NCBI GenBank assembly: GCA_965229115.1
Contig: CBDDIR010000003.1
Coordinates: 2,790,001-2,854,000 of the forward strand
DNA: 64,000 nt
DNA from: UBA7672 sp965229115
Lineage (GTDB): Bacteria; Pseudomonadota; Alphaproteobacteria; Caulobacterales; Hyphomonadaceae
Reading direction: 5' to 3'
Below are positions 1 to 7,096 of the stretch, piece by piece. The position numbers and the translations under genes were made by a program. The notes under the pieces are model-generated. The model did not search any database. It had not been told where the DNA came from and saw only the letters and a program-made list of their open reading frames with translations. How positions within the stretch are numbered: position 1 is the first letter of the stretch; every line of letters begins with the position of its first letter.

Positions 1-2
1 GC

Positions 3-260
3 GGTGAAGAAACCGACCTGCGCGATGTGTCGAAAGTGTTGATCCAGCTGAAATCGCTGGAAGGCATGCCGGTTGCCCGCCAGCCCAAACAAGGGTCGGA
101 CGTTGGCGCTGGCATGGCGACGGGCGCTCTTGTCGGCGCCGGTACTGGCCTTGTGATTTCGGCTGTGACTGTACCGTCGATTGCGCTTGTCGCGCAGGTG
201 GCGGTGGTCGGCCTGATCATTGGCGGCGTGGTTGGCGCTGTCCGGAAATCCACGCGCTAG
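3..260 (+). CDS. Glycine-zipper membrane protein, 5' end outside window
   Basis: The frame is open from the left edge of the window, so the true start is probably upstream; the first start-like codon inside the window is a GTG at 27. The visible part has a short polar N-terminus, then a long Gly/Ala/Val hydrophobic stretch with G-x-x-x-G spacing (GAGMATGALVGAGTG, then VVGLIIGGVVGAV) ending in a basic tail, RKSTR. That is the look of a glycine-zipper or small two-helix inner-membrane protein. It lies directly before another glycine-zipper protein driven by an EcfG-type promoter, which suggests an envelope role in stress. Specific function is unknown. Confidence 0.55.
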   Translation, partial: GEETDLRDVSKVLIQLKSLEGMPVARQPKQGSDVGAGMATGALVGAGTGLVISAVTVPSIALVAQVAVVGLIIGGVVGAVRKSTR

Positions 261-280
261 ATCCAACGCAGTTCACCACG

Positions 281-305
281 GGAACTGGGTTCCACGAGGG
301 ACGTT
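281..305 (+). promoter_or_regulatory. EcfG-type promoter for the glycine-zipper lipoprotein
   Basis: GGAAC at 281-285, a 16-base spacer, and CGTT at 302-305 exactly match the known alphaproteobacterial EcfG (general stress sigma factor) promoter. It ends 28 bases before the ATG at 334. The cognate sigma factor is encoded at 6060-6770. Confidence 0.8.
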
Positions 306-333
306 GCGTTTCTGCAAGTTCAAGGAGTTGAAT

Positions 334-708
334 ATGAAGCTGCTTATCATCACCGCAGCCTTGGCGACCGGCCTCGCGGCCACCGCCTGTACGTCTTCCG
401 GCGCGACCGAGCGCGGCGCAGCTGGCGGTGCCCTTCTGGGTGCTGCGGCTGGCGCGATCATCGGCAACAACACCGGCTCAGGTAATGCCGGCCAGGGCGC
501 CGCCATCGGCGCTGCAACCGGAGCCATCGCTGGCGGTGTTGCCGGCGCGGCTTCGGACCGTAACCGTGACAGCGACCGGGGTGGCTACAGCCAGAACCGG
601 GGCCCGAATGGCGAGGCTCTCGTGTACGACAACCGGGCCGACCGCTATTATTACGTAGATAGCCGCAGCGGCCGCACATACTGGGCCAATGGCGAGTACC
701 GCGGTTAA
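334..708 (+). CDS. Glycine-zipper (17 kDa surface antigen-like) lipoprotein
   Basis: A 124-residue protein. The ATG at 334 follows an AAGGAG ribosome-binding site at 322-327; the longer open frame from 220 has no such site. Residues 1-19 form a signal peptide ending in a lipobox-like ATAC, so it is likely an outer-membrane lipoprotein. Residues 25-75 are a double glycine-zipper (GAAGGALLGAAAGAIIG, then AAIGAATGAIAGGVAGAA), as in Rickettsia 17 kDa antigen-like and OmpA-like zipper proteins. The C-terminal 45 residues are polar and tyrosine-rich (YDNRADRYYYVDSRSGRTYW). An exact EcfG-type promoter sits just upstream, so induction in the general stress response is likely. The molecular role is not known. 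Confidence 0.8.
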   Translation: MKLLIITAALATGLAATACTSSGATERGAAGGALLGAAAGAIIGNNTGSGNAGQGAAIGAATGAIAGGVAGAASDRNRDSDRGGYSQNRGPNGEALVYDNRADRYYYVDSRSGRTYWANGEYRG

Positions 709-728
709 GCCCTGAATTGCTTAGGTTT

Positions 729-767
729 GCGGGAGCGCTGCAACAGCGGCGCTCCCGCTGCATTTTT
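729..767 (+). terminator. Rho-independent terminator
   Basis: A 10-bp perfect stem (GCGGGAGCGC at 729-738 with GCGCTCCCGC at 749-758) is followed by TGCATTTTT. It closes the lipoprotein transcription unit. Confidence 0.8.
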
Positions 768-771
768 GCCG

Positions 772-796
772 GGAACAACCTTCCGTCTGAGTCATT
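772..796 (+). promoter_or_regulatory. Weak EcfG-like promoter candidate
   Basis: GGAAC at 772-776, 16-base spacer, then CATT instead of CGTT. It is correctly placed 30 bases before the small gene at 827, but the -10 mismatch makes this tentative. Confidence 0.3.
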
Positions 797-826
797 TACT
801 CGGTCGGTGAACGGACAAACTATCCT

Positions 827-973
827 ATGACAGAAGTCCAGGAAAAAGAGCTCGTCGAGCAGATCGAGCGCGAGGTCACGCACCGTGGCGGTCTGATCGC
901 GCTGGTGGTCTGCCTGTCGGTAGCGGGCGGCCTGCTGATCGCGGGCCTGATGGCGTTTTTCCCCGCCAATTAG
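827..973 (+). CDS. Small single-pass membrane protein, 48 aa
   Basis: Encodes a 48-residue peptide starting MTEVQEKELVEQIEREV and ending FFPAN. The first 20 residues are charged and probably helical; residues 22-45 are one hydrophobic segment (GGLIALVVCLSVAGGLLIAGL). The overall form is that of a cytoplasmic amphipathic helix plus membrane anchor. The family is not recognised. It lies between a terminator at 729-767 and the EcfG-type promoter at 984, so it is probably its own transcription unit, perhaps from the weak EcfG-like element at 772-796. The coding call rests on ATG, stop, composition and position only, with no strong ribosome-binding site seen. Confidence 0.55.
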   Translation: MTEVQEKELVEQIEREVTHRGGLIALVVCLSVAGGLLIAGLMAFFPAN

Positions 974-983
974 TTCCGTAAGC

Positions 984-1008
984 GGAACCCTGCCACTGAC
1001 GCAGCGTT
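984..1008 (+). promoter_or_regulatory. EcfG-type promoter for the lipid kinase/phosphoesterase operon
   Basis: GGAAC at 984-988, 16-base spacer and CGTT at 1005-1008, an exact match to the EcfG pattern. It ends 41 bases before the ATG at 1050. Confidence 0.8.
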
Positions 1009-1049
1009 GATGCCGCGGGCCTGCATTATGCCCGGGGACACATTTCAAA

Positions 1050-1910
1050 ATGAAGACGATTGCGCTGTACAATCCGAATTCCGGATCGGTTTCGGCTGAC
1101 GGAGGCGAACGCCTCAAGGCTGCACTTGAAAGCAATGGCGTGCGCGGCGCGGAGATCGTCGCGACGGATGCGCATGACTGCATCGGCCAGATGAAGAAGC
1201 TGGCCGAGAAGCAGCCTGACCTGTTCGTGGTATGGGGCGGCGACGGCACGCTGAAGGGCGCGCTGGAAACGGTGGGCCAGGTGACGCCGAACCTGTTGCT
1301 CCTGCCCGGCGGCACGATGAACCTGCTGCCTAAGGCGATCCACGGCGAGAAGACCTGGGACCAGACGATTGCGGACGTCATCCGCTCGCCGAAACGAATG
1401 AAGCTTCAGGCTGGCAAGGCGAATGAGGAGCTGTTCTTCTGCGCAATGCTGGCCGGCGCCCCTGCCCGGTTTGCCGAGGCGCGTGAAAGCCTGCGTCGTG
1501 GCGATCTGGTGAAGGCTGCTACCGAAACGGCAGCTGCGATCGACGTCTTGAACAGCCTGAGCCTCGACGCGACGCATGGCGGTGGGTACGGTTCGGAGGG
1601 TGGGCGTCTTCCGACGACCAGCATCATTGGCGCTGTTGTCGGCGCACTGACCAAGGAGGGGAAAGGCATGGAAGTCGCCGCCCTTGCCTCGCCGACCACC
1701 GGCGGCGCACTGAACGTCGTATGGTCTTCGTTCTTCACCGACTGGCGGACTGCGCCTGGCGTGACAGTTGTGGCGGCGAACGCGATGGAGATCGTCAACA
1801 CCGATGGCGGAGACATTCCGGTGATCGCCGATGGCGAGCACATTGATGCGGGCCCGAAGGTCGTCGTGTCGTTCGTGGAGGAAGCTGCGCAATGCCTGAC
1901 AGCGGGCTGA
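1050..1910 (+). CDS. Diacylglycerol kinase catalytic-domain (lipid kinase) family protein
   Basis: A 286-residue soluble protein. The N-terminal DAGK catalytic fold is marked by the phosphate-binding segment NPNSGS at residues 8-13 and the nucleotide loop GGDGTLKG at 63-70, followed by LPGGTMNLLPKA. This family phosphorylates diacylglycerol, sphingosine or related lipids using ATP. The length matches YegS/BmrU-like kinases. The next gene starts inside its last codons (19-base overlap), implying co-translation with a metallophosphoesterase. An exact EcfG-type promoter upstream places both in the general stress regulon. The actual lipid substrate cannot be read from sequence. Confidence 0.85.
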   Translation: MKTIALYNPNSGSVSADGGERLKAALESNGVRGAEIVATDAHDCIGQMKKLAEKQPDLFVVWGGDGTLKGALETVGQVTPNLLLLPGGTMNLLPKAIHGEKTWDQTIADVIRSPKRMKLQAGKANEELFFCAMLAGAPARFAEARESLRRGDLVKAATETAAAIDVLNSLSLDATHGGGYGSEGGRLPTTSIIGAVVGALTKEGKGMEVAALASPTTGGALNVVWSSFFTDWRTAPGVTVVAANAMEIVNTDGGDIPVIADGEHIDAGPKVVVSFVEEAAQCLTAG

Positions 1911-2755
1911 CACCCAAACCTGTTCGCCTGGTTCATCTGTCGGACATTCACTTCGGCGCCGAGGACCATGAAGCGCTTGCGGCGGTGGAGCAGTTCATCT
2001 CGCATGTGAAGCCCGATGGGATCATCATCGCGGGCGACATCACGCAGACGGGCAAGCGGTCCGAGTTCGAGGCGGGGCGCGCCTGGTTCGACAAGCTGGG
2101 CTTTCCGGTGATCTCTGCGCCGGGCAATCACGATACGCCCGTCTTCCACATCCCTGCCCGCGTCGTGGCGCCATTCGATCGCTATGAGCGGTACATGGAA
2201 GGGATGGATATCGTTGGGCAGATCCGGAATTTCGGTGAGGGACAGGTTCGCGTCTCGGCGATCAATTCGGCGCGTGGTTTTCAGGGCCGGATGAACTGGG
2301 CCGATGGGGTGATCGACCTTGGCGATCTGGACGATGCACTCGACCGGCTTTCCAAAGGCCCCGAAGATGCATGGCGGCTTTTGATCTGCCATCACCCGCT
2401 CGATCAGCCGCAGCTGGCGAAGATCACGGTCGAGACCAAGCGTGGCGGCGAAGCTCTGAAGCGCTGCGCGGCGGCGAAGGTCGATGCGATCATCACGGGC
2501 CACATCCACGACGCCTTCACGTTTCCCGTGCCGGGCGTAAAGCGCCCTATGGTGCAGATGGGATCAGGCACGTTGTCGACGCGTCTTCGCGCGACACGGC
2601 CGAGCTTCTGCGTGATCCAGTTCGAAGGTCAGCGCATGATGCAGGACGTTGTGATCATCGATCGCAATGGCCTGGAGATCCGCCGCAACTATGACTCGGC
2701 TTTAAATTCCGAAGGCGGAATGGTGGAGGGAACCCACGCAGCAGCGGCTCGTTGA
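1892..2755 (+). CDS. Calcineurin-like metallophosphoesterase
   Basis: A 287-residue protein of the calcineurin-like (CpdA/class III cyclic nucleotide phosphodiesterase-like) superfamily. The metal-binding motifs are in order: DIH at residues 18-20, GD at 48-49, GNHD at 78-81, a CHHP segment in the middle and GHIH near residue 203. It acts in the cytoplasm on an unknown phosphodiester or phosphomonoester. Its ATG lies within the end of the lipid kinase gene, so the two are translationally coupled; a shared role in lipid or signal turnover under stress is inference. An EcfG-type promoter for the next gene lies inside its last 27 bases. Confidence 0.85.
   Translation: MPDSGLTPKPVRLVHLSDIHFGAEDHEALAAVEQFISHVKPDGIIIAGDITQTGKRSEFEAGRAWFDKLGFPVISAPGNHDTPVFHIPARVVAPFDRYERYMEGMDIVGQIRNFGEGQVRVSAINSARGFQGRMNWADGVIDLGDLDDALDRLSKGPEDAWRLLICHHPLDQPQLAKITVETKRGGEALKRCAAAKVDAIITGHIHDAFTFPVPGVKRPMVQMGSGTLSTRLRATRPSFCVIQFEGQRMMQDVVIIDRNGLEIRRNYDSALNSEGGMVEGTHAAAAR
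2729..2753 (+). promoter_or_regulatory. EcfG-type promoter inside the end of the phosphoesterase gene
   Basis: GGAAC at 2729-2733, 16-base spacer, CGTT at 2750-2753, an exact match. The -10 element abuts the stop codon of the upstream gene and lies 57 bases before the DUF1328 start at 2811. Confidence 0.75.
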
Positions 2756-2810
2756 TATGCCGAAGCCCAGCAAGTTGGACGCCGGGCGCTGCTGATAGAG
2801 GATCTCGACA

Positions 2811-2978
2811 ATGCTCAGCTGGACACTCGTATTTCTCGTTGTCGCCGTCATCGCGGCGGTTCTTGGTTTCGGTGGTATCGCAGCATCGGCTGCAGGCATC
2901 GCGAAAATCCTGTTCTTCATCTTCCTCGTTCTGTTCGTTGTGTCGGCCATCATGGGCGCAACACGACGCGGCGCTTAA
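2811..2978 (+). CDS. DUF1328 small membrane protein (copy 1)
   Basis: A 55-residue protein beginning MLSWTLVFLVVAVIAA. It has two hydrophobic helices around a Gly/Ala turn (LGFGGIAASAAGIAKIL) and a short basic tail, the signature of the DUF1328/YtjA family of tiny inner-membrane proteins. A close relative is encoded at 9478-9651. Both have an exact EcfG-type promoter upstream and a strong terminator downstream, so each is a monocistronic stress gene. The biochemical role of the family is unknown. Confidence 0.85.
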   Translation: MLSWTLVFLVVAVIAAVLGFGGIAASAAGIAKILFFIFLVLFVVSAIMGATRRGA

Positions 2979-2990
2979 CGCCAGAGCGAT

Positions 2991-3722
2991 CTAGTTAGGT
3001 GAGCGGCCCGGCGAAAGCCGGGCCGCTTGCGTTTGGGCGTGAGGGGGCGATCTCAGCCGCGAAGCGACTGAGGCAGTAGGCAATCGGCAATAGGCAGTAG
3101 AGCGCGATGAAGGCGGGCCGGTGGTGTTGAGCCATCCGCGCGAAGACGCGCAGCCCCCTCCGTCACGCGCACAAGCGTGCGCGCGCCACCTCCCCCGCCT
3201 TTGGCGAGGGAGGACTTCGAGGGCGGTGCGCGCGGTTGGTCCTCCACCGGCGAAGCCGGGGGAGGTGGATCGATGCGTAGCATCGAGACGGAGGGGGCTG
3301 TCGCGTAGCGACGGACAGAGGGTTGCTTCTTCGCGCTTGAGACGTTCGGCGCGCAGACTCGCGTAGCGCTCGTAGTCGTCGAACTCGGCGACGAGGCGCT
3401 GGAAGGAGCGCCAGAGCTTTATCAGGTCAGCGCTGCTGTTGGTGTGGGAGTAGTCTGGCTTGAAGCTGGTGATCTTCGCGCGGACGCCGGCGATCTCGCA
3501 GGCGCGGAGATAGATCAGCAGGTCCAGCTTTCTGTGCGCGTCGAAGAAGGCGGCAGCCAGCGTGCTCCGGTAGGCGGGATCGTGGGTGATGTCGTCGAGG
3601 GCGAGGTCGTCGGCGAACATGGCGAGGCCGATGTCGATCACGTCGCGGAGGTTCACCTCCAGCGCCGACACGGGGCGGAGGCGCCAAAGGATCGCGAGGA
3701 TGATCTGCCAGAGCGCTTTCAT
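2991..3722 (-). CDS. Hypothetical protein whose C-terminus is built from a repeat element
   Basis: An open frame of 243 codons starting with ATG at 3722. Residues 1 to about 135 look like a real soluble, helical protein (MKALWQIILAILWRLRPVSA, later AHRKLDLLIYLRACE and LIKLWRSFQRL); the family is not recognised. From about residue 140 the translation turns into low-complexity Arg/Pro/Ser text encoded by the palindromic repeat at 3152-3300, and the stop lies past the terminator of the neighbouring DUF1328 gene. The likely reading is an older gene whose 3' end was overrun by a repeat insertion. The start has only a weak ribosome-binding site. It may no longer be functional. Confidence 0.45.
   Translation of the reverse strand: MKALWQIILAILWRLRPVSALEVNLRDVIDIGLAMFADDLALDDITHDPAYRSTLAAAFFDAHRKLDLLIYLRACEIAGVRAKITSFKPDYSHTNSSADLIKLWRSFQRLVAEFDDYERYASLRAERLKREEATLCPSLRDSPLRLDATHRSTSPGFAGGGPTARTALEVLPRQRRGRWRAHACARDGGGCASSRGWLNTTGPPSSRSTAYCRLPTASVASRLRSPPHAQTQAARLSPGRSPN
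3002..3034 (+). terminator. Terminator of DUF1328 copy 1
   Basis: Perfect 11-bp stem AGCGGCCCGGC with GAAA loop (3002-3027) followed by TTGCGTTT. Confidence 0.8.
3152..3300. repeat. Composite palindromic intergenic repeat (CCCCCTCCGTC family)
   Basis: Outer arms AGCCCCCTCCGTC (3152-3164) and its reverse complement (3288-3300) match exactly. Inside are CCACCTCCCCC and its partner, plus small hairpins. This is a REP-like mosaic palindrome. It forms the 3' part of the open frame at 2991-3722. Confidence 0.7.
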
Positions 3723-3771
3723 GGGTGGGAGTATAACCCCGGGCCATGGGGGTGCGGGATTTGGGCGGTGC

Positions 3772-3850
3772 TTTCCCCCAACTTGCGGGTGCAGGTGGTT
3801 GATTTTGTGCGGGATGATTTTTGGCTGTCCTGCAGTTCTGCATCACCTCC
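3772..3850. repeat. Dispersed repeat family A, copy 1
   Basis: About 80 bases closely resembling 26197-26276, including CCCCCAACTTGC, CGGGATG, TTTTGGCTGTCCT and CAGTTCTGCATCACC. Read on the minus strand both copies give MQNCRTAK followed by an AxASWG segment. It occupies part of the gene-free stretch 3723-4336. Confidence 0.7.
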
Positions 3851-3863
3851 ATCCTCCATTTCA

Positions 3864-3962
3864 TCGTCATTCCGGACGCGCGCGTAGCGCGTGAGCCGGA
3901 ACCCAGGGGCTGAGAGGGCGGCGCTTGGAGCCCTTGGGTTCCTGCTTTCGCAGGAATGACGA
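3864..3962. repeat. Inverted-repeat element with TCGTCATTCC ends
   Basis: A roughly 99-base element bounded by TCGTCATTCC (3864-3873) and GGAATGACGA (3953-3962), with inner complementary parts (AACCCAGGGG, CCCTTGGGTT; CTGCTTTCGCAG). It is typical of dispersed proteobacterial intergenic palindromes and has no coding content. Confidence 0.65.
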
Positions 3963-4018
3963 TTGAGAGGTTTGTGGGTGTCGCGCTGCCTTCGCTATCG
4001 CTCCGGCGTTCGCCACTC

Positions 4019-4041
4019 GAATTGGTCCACTGGACCAATTC
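4019..4041. promoter_or_regulatory. Perfect 23-bp palindrome resembling a GntR-family operator
   Basis: GAATTGGTCCA (4019-4029), one central base, then TGGACCAATTC (4031-4041). AATTGGT...ACCAATT is the known operator form of PdhR/LldR-type GntR regulators. There is no gene start nearby in either direction, so it may be a stray operator, a decoy or part of a repeat. Confidence 0.45.
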
Positions 4042-4065
4042 GTCCGCTGCGCGGACCGTTTGCTC

Positions 4066-4112
4066 ACCCTTCGACGGACGGCCCGCTTTACGGGCCTGCT
4101 CAGGATGAGCGC
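4066..4112. repeat. Dispersed repeat family B, copy 1
   Basis: The block from CCTTCGACGGACGGCCC through GGGCCTGCTCAGGATGAGCGCT recurs at 26308-26351 and, inverted, at 26370-26417. Confidence 0.7.
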
Positions 4113-4143
4113 TTTGGGGGGAGCGGTGGTGGTGTGGGGAGCT

Positions 4144-4271
4144 CTTCCCCCGCTTGCGGGGGAAGTGGATCGACGCGAAGCGGCGAGACGTTGGGGGCGG
4201 GTTGCGGGGGCGGTGCGTGTGACTCGCCCCCATCCCGGCTTCGCCGTACTTCCCCCGCTTTGCGGGGGAAG
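4144..4271. repeat. Pair of CTTCCCCCGC hairpins
   Basis: Two perfect 10-bp hairpins, CTTCCCCCGC/GCGGGGGAAG, at 4144-4165 and 4249-4271, separated by a GC-rich spacer. REP-like intergenic element. Confidence 0.6.
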
Positions 4272-4297
4272 AGCGCAATCACCAGCAGCGGTGGTGT

Positions 4298-4320
4298 GGT
4301 GCATCTTCGATGCACCCTAC
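4298..4320. repeat. Dispersed repeat family C (GGTGCATC...GATGCACC), copy 1
   Basis: GGTGCATC-TTC-GATGCACCCTAC. The same unit occurs at 25626-25682 as an inverted pair and at 26432-26454. Confidence 0.7.
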
Positions 4321-4336
4321 CCGTCTGCGCCCTGCT

Positions 4337-6154
4337 CTAGCGGGGTTTGGGGACGGCGGTGGGGTGGGCGCCGGTTACGCCGTTGATGCGGGGCATGCGG
4401 ATGCGGAGGTAGCGGCCGCCGGTGGGGACGGGGCCTTCTTCCAGCTTCCCGTGGACCTGTTTGGCGAAGGCCGACATCAGCGTGCCGCCAATGCCGCTGG
4501 CGGCGGCGGCAGCGGCTTCTGCGCCACCGATGCCATCGTCTTCGACGGTCAGCAGGGCTTCGTGTTCTTCGACCTTGAAGCTGACCAGCACGCGGCCGCC
4601 CATCACGCCGCGGCCTTCGGGGAAGGCGTGCTTGACGGAGTTGGTGACGGCTTCGGCCGTGAACAGAGCGAGCGGCACGGCGACGTCGGCGTCGATCTGG
4701 TCCGGGTCGATCTGGCTTTCGATCTTGATGGCCTGGTCTTCAGCGCCGAGCGCCTGATCGAGATGCAGGGCGAGTTCGGAGAAGAAGTGCTTCACTTCGA
4801 CTGCGCCGATGTCGCTGTGCTCATACAGCGAGCGGTGGATCAGCGAGAGCGCGTTGATGCGTGAGCGCGCGTCATCCATCACCGCGATGGCGGCGGGGTC
4901 CTTGATCTTGCGGCTTTGCAGGCTGAGCAGCGAGTTGATGATCTGCAGGTTGTTCTTCACGCGATGGTGGATTTCCTTCATCGCGGCGTGACGGGCTTCG
5001 AGGGCGGCTTCGAGGCTGTTGGTGCGGTCGCGGACGCTGACGGCCATCTGCTCCATCAGGTCGGCGAGTGCGTTGATCTCACCGGGCGCCTGGCGGCGGG
5101 CGCGCAGCGGCTGGACCGAGAGCTTGCCGGAGGCGTAGAGCTGCGCGATGCGGCCGAGATAATCGAGCCAGCGCAGGACGAGGCGATCCATCGCCAGCCA
5201 TGCCGTGACAAGCGCGAGCAGCCAGGCGAGCAGCGGCAGCGCGAAATTGCTGAAGGCGCTGACGTTCTCGATCGCGATCGCCGGCGGCTTGGGCGAGGAC
5301 AGCATTGCGTAGAACTTGTTGTCGGCGAGCGGCACGATCGCGGCTTCGCGGTCTTCGCCGGTGATCGAGCGCAGCAGGAAGAAACCATTGCCGCCGCTAT
5401 TCAGCGTCTTCATCGTCTCCGGGTCGATCTTCGCCCAGTGATTGCTGGCGAAGACCTGGCCGCTGACGTCGACGAGCGCGACTTCGGAGTTCTTGGGTAG
5501 CCCTGCCCGCTCGAGCTGGCGGGCGAGCGAGTTGACGGGCACGCCGAGCACATAGGCGCCATCGAAGGCGCCGTCAGCGGTCGTGCGTTTCTTTGCCGTG
5601 GCGATCACCCATTGCTGGGAGACGGGGCCGTAATAGGCGGTCGATTGGACGACATCGATGTTGGTGTCGCGCAGCTGCTTGAACCAGTCGCGCGTGCTGG
5701 CCGTGGTGGAGCCTTCGGCGCCGGCCTGCGTGGTGCAGATAACGGTGCCGGATTTGTCGATGATCCCGAGATTGGCGTAGTCGGGCAGACCGTTGAGCGT
5801 TTCACGCAGCGGGTTCGCGCACGGATCCCTGGCCGTGACGGCGCTGATCAGGTTGAGGATCAGCGGCGCGGACTCGAGCATGTACTGCGCGCGACTGGCC
5901 GCTTCCTGAGCGACGAGCGTCATGGTTTCGCGGCGATACCCGGTGTCGCGCTCGACATCGCCGGACCAGCGTATGCCGCCGATGACAAGCACCGGCGACA
6001 ACGCCACGGCGAAGATCAGGAGAAGCAGGAACCGGAGTGAGAGGCGCCGCTGGGGATGATCACTCCCCGCGGGAACGGACCCCTCCTGCAGCGAGGTGTT
6101 GCGCTTGCTGGAGAATATCGTTGAAAGCTTCGTCAGCACGGATGTCGTGGTCAT
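4337..6154 (-). CDS. phyK: HisKA_2-family sensor histidine kinase of the general stress response
   Basis: A 605-residue membrane kinase. Transmembrane segment 1 is at about residues 40-62 and segment 2 at 303-323, enclosing a periplasmic sensor domain of about 240 residues. A HAMP-like linker follows, then the HisKA_2 dimerisation box with EIHHRVKNNLQ (phosphoacceptor probably His397) and a C-terminal ATPase domain with EAVTNSVKHA and DDGIGG. This kinase class phosphorylates PhyR in alphaproteobacteria. The position next to ecfG and nepR, opposite phyR, matches the Caulobacter phyK locus. The ATG at 6154 lies 95 bases inside ecfG and has a poor ribosome-binding site, so translation is probably coupled. 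Confidence 0.85.
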   Translation of the reverse strand: MTTTSVLTKLSTIFSSKRNTSLQEGSVPAGSDHPQRRLSLRFLLLLIFAVALSPVLVIGGIRWSGDVERDTGYRRETMTLVAQEAASRAQYMLESAPLILNLISAVTARDPCANPLRETLNGLPDYANLGIIDKSGTVICTTQAGAEGSTTASTRDWFKQLRDTNIDVVQSTAYYGPVSQQWVIATAKKRTTADGAFDGAYVLGVPVNSLARQLERAGLPKNSEVALVDVSGQVFASNHWAKIDPETMKTLNSGGNGFFLLRSITGEDREAAIVPLADNKFYAMLSSPKPPAIAIENVSAFSNFALPLLAWLLALVTAWLAMDRLVLRWLDYLGRIAQLYASGKLSVQPLRARRQAPGEINALADLMEQMAVSVRDRTNSLEAALEARHAAMKEIHHRVKNNLQIINSLLSLQSRKIKDPAAIAVMDDARSRINALSLIHRSLYEHSDIGAVEVKHFFSELALHLDQALGAEDQAIKIESQIDPDQIDADVAVPLALFTAEAVTNSVKHAFPEGRGVMGGRVLVSFKVEEHEALLTVEDDGIGGAEAAAAAASGIGGTLMSAFAKQVHGKLEEGPVPTGGRYLRIRMPRINGVTGAHPTAVPKPR

Positions 6155-6770
6155 GGGATTGCCTGGACCCCGCCTCCGCTAGCAGCGTTTCGAGCGCGCG
6201 GCGAGCCCGGCTGACACGACTTTTGATCGTACCCACAGCGCACTGACAGACTTGAGCGGCTTCTTCATACGCCATCCCCCCGGCGCCGACGAGAATCAGA
6301 GCTTCGCGTTGGTCATCGGGAAGTTTGGCGAGCGCCGAGCGCAGTTCAAGCAATTCCATCGGCACGGTCGGGTTGTCGTTGGCGAGAAGCGTGTTCTCGG
6401 CCATCTCCATATCGAGCGGCGCCGTGCGCCACGAGCGGCGCTTTTCGGAATAGAACTGGTTGCGCAGGATCATGAAGGTCCACGCCTTGATGGACGTGCC
6501 CGGTTCGAAACTGTCGCGGGCCTTCCAGGCTTTCGCCATGGCTTCCTGCGCCAGGTCGTCCGCCTGCGTCGGATCATTGCACAGCGAGCGTGCGAAGGCG
6601 CGAAGGTGTGGAATGGCGGCGACGAGATCCTTCTTGAAGATCTCCTCGTCTGCTTTCGACATCTTCTCGCGCGGCGCAACGGCCGGGGCGTCATCCCCGG
6701 CGCTGTCCTTTTCGGCACCCTTCGGGTGCTTCGAGACTTCGGTTGTATCGGCCATTAGCTGGCGACTCAC
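6060..6770 (-). CDS. ecfG: General stress response ECF sigma factor EcfG/SigT
   Basis: A 236-residue ECF sigma factor. A charged N-terminal extension of about 45 residues is followed by sigma2 (LRAFARSLCNDPTQADDLAQ, then AWTFMILRNQFYSEKRR) and sigma4 (LAKLPDDQREALILV, YEEAAQVCQCAVGTIKSRVSRAR). It directs RNA polymerase to GGAAC-N16/17-CGTT promoters, of which this window has many. NepR holds it inactive until phosphorylated PhyR takes NepR away. The GTG start at 6770 overlaps the nepR stop by four bases; an ATG five codons later (6755) is an alternative. The C-terminal tail overlaps the kinase gene. Confidence 0.9.
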   Translation of the reverse strand: MSRQLMADTTEVSKHPKGAEKDSAGDDAPAVAPREKMSKADEEIFKKDLVAAIPHLRAFARSLCNDPTQADDLAQEAMAKAWKARDSFEPGTSIKAWTFMILRNQFYSEKRRSWRTAPLDMEMAENTLLANDNPTVPMELLELRSALAKLPDDQREALILVGAGGMAYEEAAQVCQCAVGTIKSRVSRARRALETLLAEAGSRQSHDHDIRADEAFNDILQQAQHLAAGGVRSRGE

Positions 6771-7030
6771 GATTCGGTTTTCAGCGCGCGCTTCTGCGGC
6801 GCTTCGGTCTGGCTGTCGGATTTGCGTTCGTCAGCCTGCTCGAGGAACGACATGAAGTCGTCCGGCACATCTTCGGAGACGACCTCGTCGTACATCTGAC
6901 GAAGGCGACGGCCGATAGGGTCTTGGCGACGACGGGCAACGCGAGCGTCCACAGGCTTAGAGCCCGCATCCTCTCCGGCACGATCCTTACGACCGTTGCC
7001 CGAGTCCCCCCCGGAGTGATCTTTTGCCAT
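6767..7030 (-). CDS. nepR: Anti-sigma factor NepR
   Basis: A small acidic/basic cytoplasmic protein of 87 residues from the ATG at 7030 (the frame extends four codons to a TTG). The conserved NepR helix region is present: DPIGRRLRQMYDEVVSEDVP followed by DDFMSFLEQ. NepR binds EcfG and blocks it; phosphorylated PhyR mimics the sigma factor and captures NepR. It is the first gene of the nepR-ecfG-kinase operon, with a four-base overlap into ecfG. An exact EcfG-type promoter at 7122-7097 implies autoregulation. Confidence 0.88.
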   Translation of the reverse strand: MAKDHSGGDSGNGRKDRAGEDAGSKPVDARVARRRQDPIGRRLRQMYDEVVSEDVPDDFMSFLEQADERKSDSQTEAPQKRALKTES

Positions 7031-7096
7031 TGTTCGGTACAACTTTTCGCTGCTCTAAATGTGGTTACGCGCAGAAATGCCCCGCTTCAGGCCCAC

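Noticed and set aside
3427..4278. A 283-codon minus-strand frame across repeats
   Set aside because: It is made of repeat families A, B and hairpins plus the antisense part of another frame; composition is not protein-like.
3040..4330. Possible CRISPR array
   Set aside because: The repeats are palindromic and irregularly spaced, with no constant repeat-spacer unit and no cas genes.
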